DNA of 64,000 bases from Symsagittifera roscoffensis (taxonomy: Eukaryota > Xenacoelomorpha > Acoela > Convolutidae), in contig NC_087062.1 in NCBI RefSeq assembly GCF_963678635.1, forward strand, positions 93,411,845 through 93,475,844, read 5' to 3'. The translations under genes were made by a program, and so were the position numbers. The stretch's first letter is position 1; every line of letters starts with the position of its first letter. This document shows, piece after piece, positions 55,781-64,000 of this stretch. The notes under the pieces were generated by a model that saw only the letters and a program-made list of their open reading frames with translations, had not been told where the DNA came from and searched no databases.

Positions 55781-58157
55781 TTTTTTTCTATGAAGAAAAA
55801 ATCTGAGGGCGCAACTCACGATAAATTAGGAAAAAAGCTCTTTGATTCGTTTTGCAGAAAAAATATTTTGCAGAAATATTTTTTAGCGTTTGCCTATGTA
55901 CCGATTGCTTGTGTTTAGTCACTGCAAGAAATGTTTCAATGTAGAAAATTAGTATAAAAGCAGAAGCTGGTTGCTGTGCTGGTATAACAGCAATTTCTGA
56001 GCGCATTGTTCTTTGCAAAATTGATTTCGAAAATCAATTTTCACAAACGTTTTGCGGTTAGCAAGCCTCGTCAGGTCAGCAAAAGGGATTTTTCAGAGTT
56101 TTTTTCAATGCTTGCTGTTATTGTACAATTTGATCTAACCGAAGTTCTGTTTAAAAATAGTTTTTTCGAAGTTTGGATTTATTCTATATTGGCATAATGG
56201 CTTCATTCTTTCTGCTTTGTTGCTCGAAAAAAAAGTTTTTTTTTGTATCCATTTCTTTGTTCTGATGGGAGACTTTGTAACTTTACTGAGCTTTTTTTGT
56301 TTTGGACACAACGGTTATCAGCGTCCGTATCATCAGTTGTGTTTTAAAGCTTTTCTTTGCAAACTTCTGGTTTGAAAGAAAAATTTCTGCGTAACTCGAA
56401 AGTTAGGCGCAAAAAGGTGCTCAAAATACTCCACTCACAAGACTGAGACTTATTTTTGATTAATCTCGCGATAGCATAGTTTTTATTCCACTTGCGACAG
56501 TGGGTGCCTTTTAACTATTGACTAATTTTTTTAGTATCTGTTTTTTTTTCTAAGGAGAAAAAATCTGAGGGCCCATCTCACGATAAATTAGGAAGAAAGC
56601 TCTTTGATTCATTTTGCAAAAAAACCCGAATATTTTGTAGCGCTTGCCTATGTACTGATTGTTTGTGTTTAGTCGCTGCAAGAAATGTTTCAATGTAGAA
56701 AATTAGTATAAAAGCAGAAGCTGGTTGCTTTGCTGGTAAAACAGCAATTTCTGAGCGCATTGTTCTTTGCAAAATTGATTTCGAAAACCAAGTTTCACAA
56801 ACGTTTTGCGGTTAGCAAGACTCGTCAGGTCAGCAAAAGGGATTTTTCAGAGTTTTTTCAATGGTTGCTGTTATTGTACAAACTGATCTAACCTAATATC
56901 AGTTTAAAAATAGTTTTTTTTTTGAAGTTTCGATTTATTCTATATTGGCATAATGGCTTCATTTTTTCTGCTTTGTTGCTCGAAAAAAAAAGTTTTTTAT
57001 CCGTTGCTTTGTTTTGATGGGAGACTTTGTAACTTTACTGAGCTTTTTTTTCTTTTGGACACAACTGTTATCAGCGTCCGTATCATCAGATGTGTTTTAA
57101 AGCGCTTCTTTGCAAACTTCTAGTTTGAAAGAAAAATTTCTGCATAACTCGAAAATTAGGCGCAAAAATTTACTCAAAATACTCCACTCACAAGATTTAT
57201 TTTTGATTAATATCGCGATAGCATAATTTTTATTCCTTTTACCAGAGTATGTGCCTTATAATTGTTGACTAAATTTTTTAGTATCTGTTTTTCTTTTAAG
57301 GAGAAAAATCTGGGGACTCATCTCACGATAAAATAGCCCATGTAACGATTGCTTGTGTTTAGTCCCTGCAAGAATGATTTGAATGTAGAAAATTTAATTA
57401 AAAGTAGAAGAAGCTGGTTGCTGTGCAGGTAGTACAGCAATTTATGAGCGCCTTGGTTTTTGCATAACTTATTTAGAAAACCAAATTTCACATGTTTTTT
57501 GCGGTTAGCAAGACTTGTCAGATCAGCAAAACGGCTTCTTTCAGAAATTTGTTTTTCTGATGATCACTGTTATTTTACGAACTGATTTAACCTAATTTCT
57601 ATTTAAAATTAGTGTTTTTTGAACAGTTTCGTTTTATTCTATGTCGGCATCACGGCTTCATTCTTTCTGGTTTGTTGAACAAAAAAAACTTTCTTATACG
57701 TTTTTCTGTTTTGATAAGGGACCTTGGATTTTTGTAGCATTACTTTGTAACTGTTTTGAGCTTTTACTTATTTTTGGCTCAACTGGTATCAGCGTCCTTA
57801 TCGTCGGTCTTGTTTTACAGCTCTTCTGCGCACACTTCTGTTTTCAATGAAAAACTTCCGCATAACGAGTTAATTAGGCGCAAATTTTTACTCAAAATAC
57901 TCCGCTCACAAGACTGAGACCTATTTTCAATTACTCTTGCAATAACACATTTTTTTTCACGTGCAAAAGTAGGGGCCTCGTTATCGTTGACTTATTGTTT
58001 TTAGCATCTGTTTTTCTTACGACGAGAAAAATCTGAGAGCCCATCGGGCCCATCTCACGATAAAATGAAAAACGCTCTTCGATTCATTTTGCAGAAATTA
58101 CTGTATTTTTGTAGTGTTTGCCATGCGTCATTGAAACATAAAAGTTGTAATACGTAC

Positions 58158-58260
58158 CTGTTTTTGAAATAGCTGCCGATTAAAGAATTATTTGGTAGAT
58201 GTTTTCTCAGCATCTGAGTTCGAGTTGTATTCGTTGAAGGAAAATGATGATAATCCAAAT
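58158..58260 (-). other. Candidate 5' non-coding exon of NR4A (weak)
   Basis: The minus-strand sequence ends in AAACAG|GTACGTATT, a good splice donor at 58,157/58,158. Joined to the acceptor at 49,338, the receptor frame has a TAA a few codons upstream and no earlier Met, so this would be 5' UTR. The intron would be about 8.8 kb. No TATA box or transcript evidence is visible. Confidence 0.25.
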
Positions 58261-60138
58261 TTATATTTTTGTTTTTGTAATTGGTTTGAATTGTTTTTGT
58301 AATTGGTCCAGAGACCAGCAGTTCATTGAACTAATCTTGGACCAGTCTAGACGTCTATTTCAAATAAGCGTTCTCATCTCAAAAGGATAATCTGTAGCAG
58401 TCTATTTTTCACGATTTCGAACAAAGTATAAAAACTTCGAATGTCTCAAAACTTTTTTTGTAACTAACTGGCTGAGGGAGAATGATGGTAGGTATAATTA
58501 GTCCTTCTTCTTTTTCTGTTTGTTTTTTTTTGTTTCAAGTAGGAGAGTCGAGAGGACTGTTTTGAATTGGACTGGAGACAAACGAGTGGGTTTATTTTTA
58601 TGGTTGGCGGTGGTTCTGATAATAGACTGGTGCGTTGGTGTAGGAGTTGAGTTGATTGGTAGTTGATTAATTGAAGCGTGCTTGCCTTGCCTCCTTTTCC
58701 ATTTTCCCCCAATTTTTATCCATTTGTTGTCGCTTGGATAGAAACAAATTGCGTAGTTAGAAAAGTGTGACGTAAATCTCGTTTTATGGACAAATATGGA
58801 AGTTTTTCCCACATTTCAGTTCCTTTTAACGCTTCTTATACTCCTGTGTGTTTTCATATTTTCCCTCTATGGCACCAAAACTGTCGTTCTTACCACTTTT
58901 TTAAATATTGTAAACTCAATAAACAGTCGTGATGTTTGTCGGCACTACTACTACTACCATTTTGGTGCTATTCTTAGATGTATATTGTAGTTTTTGATCA
59001 ATCCCTCGCTATTTTTTCTGCCTGTAGATATTTTTCTTTTCACCAGGGATATCCTTTGACAGATAAACTGTTGAGCGGTGTAACAGTGTGATAGAAATAG
59101 CAGCTCTTCTGTAGCTATTTTTCTTTGACTGAACGTATTTTTAGAATTATCTGATAATAGCGGATGGGTAATTTTTTTCTGTTGACTTAAAGTTAAAATT
59201 TAGTTTGGCTTCGTTAACCCTGTCCTTTGTTTGTTGTGTATTAAATACCACCTACGTTTTTTTGAACTGACAATTTAATGATGTACAATGATCTTAAGCA
59301 CAACAGTGGTGACGCAAGTTAAACTAAGATGGTTTTTATTTCACTTTTAAGATTAAAGCTATCGAGCTGAGTGAAAATTTTTAGCTTATAAATCACCAAT
59401 AAGGGATTTCGCAATTAGTTTTTTTTTCGTTTCGTTCAGGACGTTGGTAATAAGTTCTGAAGCACAATGCTATACATTTTGCTGGTGATGTTACGAAAAC
59501 AAAAGACGACTTAACTTAAGATTTAAGCTGTAGAAATTTGTTTAAATTGTTTCGACGCGATAAGCGGACTACAATTGATTTCAAAAGTCCATTTATTTTG
59601 TTTTACGGCCTAAAATTAACAAACTATTAATTAAGCTTAATTTTGATATCGAGCGCCAGAAGTTAATTTCAATTAATCAGATGTAATTATTTTTATTCAG
59701 TTTCAAAAAACAACAGGGATAGCGGGTTGCTGTGCAATTAGCACAATGTTTCGACCATATTCTCAAAACAGATACATAACCTTTTTTTCATGTTTTCCCC
59801 TCAAATTATTTTTTTTTTCAAGCATGGTCTGAAGAAAACAATCACAGTAAAATAGGCAAATCGGGCAATGGTTTTTGTCGAAAAATGACGAGAAAAAACA
59901 GAAAAACCACAAATTTATTTTTTCAATTTTTTTTTTTGCAGAAATTGTTTCGAAGTTTTTTATTCCAAAGTTTCAAAAGAAAGTTTACTGAAATATCATG
60001 GTTTATCCTTCTATAATAATCCTATAGTGGCTTTAATCGCGCGAAATAAGACTAAAAATCAGAAATTCAAACCGGTTTTTCTCGACACTGGGAAAATTTT
60101 TCGAACAGTTTTAACATTTGTTCGTATCAAGATTGAAA
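58261..60138. other. No gene recognised
   Basis: AT-rich DNA with scattered short frames on both strands, for example 58,796-58,990 (plus) and 58,464-58,812 (minus). None shows a domain or a convincing start. It may contain the NR4A promoter, but no element is identifiable by eye. Confidence 0.5.
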
Positions 60139-60245
60139 GGTATTAATTTGATATATCACTTGACCCATTCCGATGATCATTTGTGGTACCTCATTTTGCG
60201 TGGAAAACAAAAAAAAGAAAACTAAAACACACCCGAATCCAAATT
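60139..60245 (+). repeat. Direct repeat pair, copy 1
   Basis: 'tttgatatatcacttgaccc' then 'attccgatgatca' and 'attttgcgtggaaaacaaaa'. It matches 60,916-61,022 at an offset of about 777 bp. Confidence 0.8.
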
Positions 60246-60915
60246 CCTCCCCATTTACCCCAAAAATTATATTAATTAAGTTTCAATCAATCTATTAAAA
60301 GTCAGTTAAATTAACAATCTTAAATTATTAATAATAAATTTACAATAATTTGATGATTGTGATTGTGTGTTAACTTGATTCAATAAAAAAACTCACTATG
60401 CGATAAAAATATATAATTCTATTTGGTTCCATAAAACGGTCCTAGAGAGTGGGTTCTTACGGAAGGGAAGGTGGCAAGTTTCTGTTTTGGTGATAAAAAT
60501 TGACTTAATCAATTTCTCATATTAAAGCACTTTCAATCAAGATTCGAATGACATTTAAAAAATTTCCAAAAACTTTCACAGTGTTGAGGAAACCGGTTTA
60601 ACACAGTTTTAGTTCAATTTCGAGCGAGTAAAGCGATCGAGTAACCTTCGTTATTTTTATTATTGGCCATTTAGGCTAAAAAATTTGATTTTTTTAATAA
60701 AGAAAACCAATTTTGCAATATTCACTAAGTGCTTTTTTGGCTGAATGATTTATACAAATTTAAAATTTTTAGTGAAGAAATTAGGAAACATTTTGAAGTT
60801 TTTTTCTTTCAACTTTTCGTTTATTTATTTTTTGAAGACAATTGTAGTGTTTGAGTCTAATTCACTTTTCTACGAGTTTGTACAGTTTTGCCTTATTAAA
60901 CTATATCACTAAGGA

Positions 60916-61022
60916 AAGGGCTTTAATATGATATATCACTCGAAGCATTCCGATGATTTTTTATGGCACCTGATTTTGCGTGGAAAACAAAAAGAAAAAA
61001 CTAAAAGACACCCAAATACAAA
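60916..61022 (+). repeat. Direct repeat pair, copy 2
   Basis: 'aatatgatatatcactcgaa' then 'gcattccgatgat' and 'attttgcgtggaaaacaaaa'. The DNA between the two copies is AT-rich without a gene. Confidence 0.8.
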
Positions 61023-61289
61023 GTATCTCAAATTTTTGGTTCATAAAATTATATATATTTTTTCAATTTTGCGTTTATTCATTAAGACCATTGTAGTGTT
61101 TTATGCTTAATTCGCCAATTTTCTTCACGTTTCTGTAATTCTATAATCATCACGCAGAAGTAACGACGCTAATTTGAAGATTAAAAAAGCGTTTTTTATA
61201 TGTTTTTCTACGAGTGTAGTCAGAAAGTCTTATGCTAATTGCGCAGCAAGCGGCTGTCCTTGTTTGATAAAAGGTGGTTTTGTTTTTTT

Positions 61290-61365
61290 TTGTCTAATTT
61301 TCTGTTTGTGATGCTATTTTTGTGCTGTATCGCAAGTAGTGCTATGCTGCGCTTCGCATAATGTC
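61290..61365 (+). repeat. GC palindrome repeat, distant divergent copy
   Basis: 'gtatcgcaagtagtgctatg' then 'ctgcgcttcgcataatg', preceded by 'gtgatgctatttttgtg' as in the intronic copies at 43,515 and 44,338. It shows the family extends beyond the NR4A region. Confidence 0.55.
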
Positions 61366-61934
61366 GTATAATTTGTTTTTCTGAGCTCCAGATTTGAAAT
61401 TTAATCGGTCGGATATATAAGCATGCTGTTTTAAGAGTCGATGAATGATGTTTAGAGTCTTATAAGGTCGCGATTTTTTTTAATTTAAGGTAAACTTCAT
61501 CATCGAAAAGCAAGTGTAAGGTTAACGAAAAACTTAATCTCTATTTTCTTAATCTATTTTCGAAAATGCTTTTTAATTTTCAGATTTTCCGGCTGATTAA
61601 ATACCTTTTAATCCAGTTTTCTCAAATTGAGTTAATTTTATCGAAAAAGTCAATCAAATTTTGTTTTTCAAATTCAAAGAGCTTAAAAACCTTCTATTTA
61701 TTTCTTTGTAAACAGTCGAAAGTTGAGATTTTTCAAAAGATTAATCAGTATTTTTTTCCTGTTCACTTGAGTTCATTGAGTTATTTCAGAATTGACAAAA
61801 CGCTTGAATCGTTATCTCTGAGGATGTTTTTAACTTTATAAAACTTTATCATTACAAAACTTTATCATCTATATTTGTTCAGTTTTTAAAAGACATTTAT
61901 TTTCAGATATTGTTACTTGCCTATGTAAGCTTAT

Positions 61935-62126
61935 TTGGCGTTAATGGAATTAGGCGGCGATGCTGATACTTCAACTAGTGGAAAAGATCTAATTTTAGGA
62001 GTGCTCAAATCTAGCAGCGTGACAGCCGAGTACCCTGTAGTTGCACCATCTAAATGGCTCTCTGCAACTCGTGATGGAAGCAAGGAACAGTCCGCCGAAG
62101 AGCAAGTTAGCTTTAATATGTTATGA
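61935..62126 (+). CDS. Small open frame, unknown (low confidence)
   Basis: 63 codons. An internal ATG gives MELGGDADTSTSGKD and then LILGVLKSSSVTAEYPVV. Composition is more protein-like and GC-richer than the surroundings. No family was recognised. The reverse strand is also open over 61,931-62,179, which weakens the case. It could be an exon or part of the decayed stretch that follows. Confidence 0.2.
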   Translation: MALMELGGDADTSTSGKDLILGVLKSSSVTAEYPVVAPSKWLSATRDGSKEQSAEEQVSFNML

Positions 62127-62164
62127 AAAAGACATGAGCTCAAAAAATCATGGTTGCTATCTAG

Positions 62165-62660
62165 ATTGAAATCCGTCATTGTACATACAGAAAATGTTTA
62201 GACAATTGGGTTGAATTGATATTGTTTGTTCCATTTGAAAAATTGCCTCAAGTATCTGTGAATCAAATTCGGATGAAGCAAAAAAGTAAAAAAAAAAAAA
62301 GCTGCGCATTTGAGCAGTTGGAAACCGAGCTTATTAAGCTGAGTAACGAGACTTCGATGGTATTTTTTTTATGAGCAGCCCTTCAAGGCACTTTAAATAA
62401 TGGCCCAGATTGTAAATACAAAGTGGAAGAATGTAAAATGATTGGACAGTTTTCCCCTACAGCGATTATTCCCGCGATTAGTTCTTAGAAGCTGAACTAC
62501 CGTTTAAACGACATCATCGATGTCTTCAATTGCCTTGAAGGCGACAATAAAATTTATAAAAAGACTTCATGAATTCATAAAATCCGAGGCAAAAAGATCC
62601 GATCGGGCAAAAATGATTTCTTTCATTTCACAGACCTATTTTACGTGTCGAAATTTGAGT
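62165..62660 (+). pseudogene. Possible decayed coding stretch, unknown
   Basis: One plus-strand frame reads protein-like for about 165 codons with only three internal stops. Blocks include CLDNWVELILFVPFEKLPQV, AFEQLETELIKLSNETSM, NNGPDCKYKVEECKMIGQ and LNDIIDVFNCLEGDNKIY. No known domain was recognised. It may be a dead gene or exons with short introns; a GT at 62,360 after ATG is a possible donor. Confidence 0.25.
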
Positions 62661-62699
62661 TTAAATTGAGATGAGATCACGTGACACCTAGGCCTTATG

Positions 62700-64000
62700 G
62701 TATACGTGATCAAATAGTATGGAACCACAAAAGAATACGTCTTCCTCAGCCGGACCAGGCACGATGGGCTGAAAAGGATTTGGGCGCTGGATTGAAATTC
62801 TCGACTGATAGATGACAACAAAGTTAAAATACCTGAAAATGTTTGAAGAGGTTGCAGGTTGAGGATTGAAGTTGTAAATTTGGAAGCGAAGATTCGGTCC
62901 AAATTTGAAATTGAGGAGAAAAAAGACTAAATTCTGCTTATGTAGAAGACAGTAAACAAGGCAAACAGGGAGTAAGTTCACGGCTATACAAAACAAAAAG
63001 GCATCAGAGTGTAACTGATTATAGAGCGTGTGCTTTAAGATTGTAAGTTCATGGGTCTTTTTTATATCGGATTTAATGCCATGGAGGTTTGATATTTGCG
63101 AGACATTTCCTTGTTGATGTTTTCAACCGTTGCCATCTAAATTGCAGATCTAGCAGTTCGGCAGCAAAAGAAATATCCGAATTGGACTTAAGTTTTGGAA
63201 AATTTTTATGGCCACGGCGGCAGAATGATGGTTGGAAGTGTTTGTTATAGATCAGCTAGTATTATTTTGTTTACTTGTTTACACGTTTTATTTAACTAGT
63301 TTGTCCTGATTATGATTTTTCCTGTTTATATATTTATTGCTCACTGTTTTGTCCAAATTTGTTCCCTTTAATTGGTACTACCTAATCCATGATGCGCCCG
63401 TTAATATTTTGTTTACTTGCATTGTTGTTTGCATCAAACTGATGGATTGTTTGGTTTTGGTGCTGACTTGGCAATGGTGCGAGCATACCAAACAGAAACC
63501 GAGCTAAACCTATAAATATGAATGAACGCCCGGTGAGATGACGAATGAGGCTGCAAGAATCTGTTGTCCTTTTGGTCGCTCGCTCGGTTCGGCTTACGAG
63601 ACCTAATAGTGTGATCGAAAGTTCACCCCGCCTTGTTGAGATGGCCGAATAGGTCCAAAAGGCGGAAGACTTCAAAGTTTGATCTGTTTTGTAAATAGTG
63701 ATAGCAAAATGATCGGAGGCGTTTCCACTTTACCTAATTGTTCATTAAAACGAATGTTTGATGTTCTTCTTAACTGTTCATTAATACGGTTTGACCAAAC
63801 GTTTCTGACCAAGAGATGCTGAGTTTTTTTCATTGTTTTTTTCATTACAAAGAGGCAGATTTAAAAGGTGGTACTCATTACGAATAATTCTTTCTATAAA
63901 ATCGGTCATCTAAGAAGTTAATTTTAAACTGTTTGTTGGCTCTGTTTTTTTGTTCACACCGATGAAACCAAGTTAGGAATCACCTATACGTTCGTTACCA
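62700..64000. other. No supported gene to the window end
   Basis: Mostly AT-rich. Minus-strand frames at 62,636-62,996 and 63,382-63,675 begin with non-ATG codons and show no domain, though the second has a readable end (SQHQNQTIHQFDANNNASK). I cannot support either as a gene. Confidence 0.4.

Larger units (their letters stand above)
51340..58070 (+). repeat. Tandem array of about 0.76 kb units, alternating A and B types
   Basis: The anchor 'tcacaagactgag' (or a near variant) falls at 52,279, 53,364, 54,133, 54,900, 55,675, 56,435, 57,188 and 57,906. Spacing is 718-775 bp except for the first interval, which holds an insert. Each unit also has a 'cacttgcgagagtag' hairpin arm paired with an upstream 'actctcgcgatag', the block 'agaagctggttgctgt', and a variant of 'tcggcatagtggc'. 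Type A is followed by type B twice, then B, then a divergent A. It has no coding capacity. It lies upstream of the first recognised NR4A exon. Confidence 0.92.

Noticed and set aside
63382-63675. 97-codon minus-strand frame near the window end
   Set aside because: It starts with TTG, has no domain, no splice context and no repeat support.

Overview
The window looks like nuclear DNA from an invertebrate animal. It is AT-rich, has GT-AG introns, carries one recognisable animal regulatory gene, and is otherwise dominated by repeats and decayed retroelement sequence. I saw no bacterial operons, rRNA or CRISPR. I cannot name the species. All calls come from reading the sequence without database searches.

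Layout. (1) 1-19,000 is a head-to-tail array of four 4-6 kb units. Each carries the same decayed minus-strand coding region for a protein I do not recognise, and each has its own internal deletions. (2) 16,513-29,134 is a near-identical tandem duplication of about 6.31 kb. Each copy holds one more stretch of that array unit, about 1 kb of empty AT-rich DNA, a Gag-like pseudogene with an SGNH-hydrolase signature, a candidate LTR/promoter and the 3' end of a Ty3/gypsy-like pol. (3) 27,963-35,156 is a minus-strand Ty3/gypsy-like element (Gag-like, protease, RT, RNase H, integrase, tail), broken by frameshifts, stops and catalytic-site changes. (4) 37,840-49,337 is a minus-strand NR4A-type nuclear receptor gene in six exons, with splice sites and phases that join into a 922-codon reading frame. 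Five of its introns are visible. Four are 117-320 bp and the one before the ligand-binding domain is 7.9 kb of repeats. (5) 51,340-58,070 is a tandem array of about 0.76 kb units with alternating A and B types. It lies upstream of the first recognised NR4A exon and is possibly inside a 5' intron. (6) 58,260-64,000 is mostly featureless AT-rich DNA with a direct repeat pair and a possible decayed coding stretch near 62.2-62.7 kb.

How the parts relate. The only gene I expect to be functional is the NR4A receptor, a transcription factor. Its DNA-binding domain is intact. The ligand-binding domain is very divergent and stops before the usual activation helix. The other coding-like material is mobile-element debris. 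The 39-58 kb repeats look like fragments of one family that was homogenised into an ordered array next to the receptor gene.
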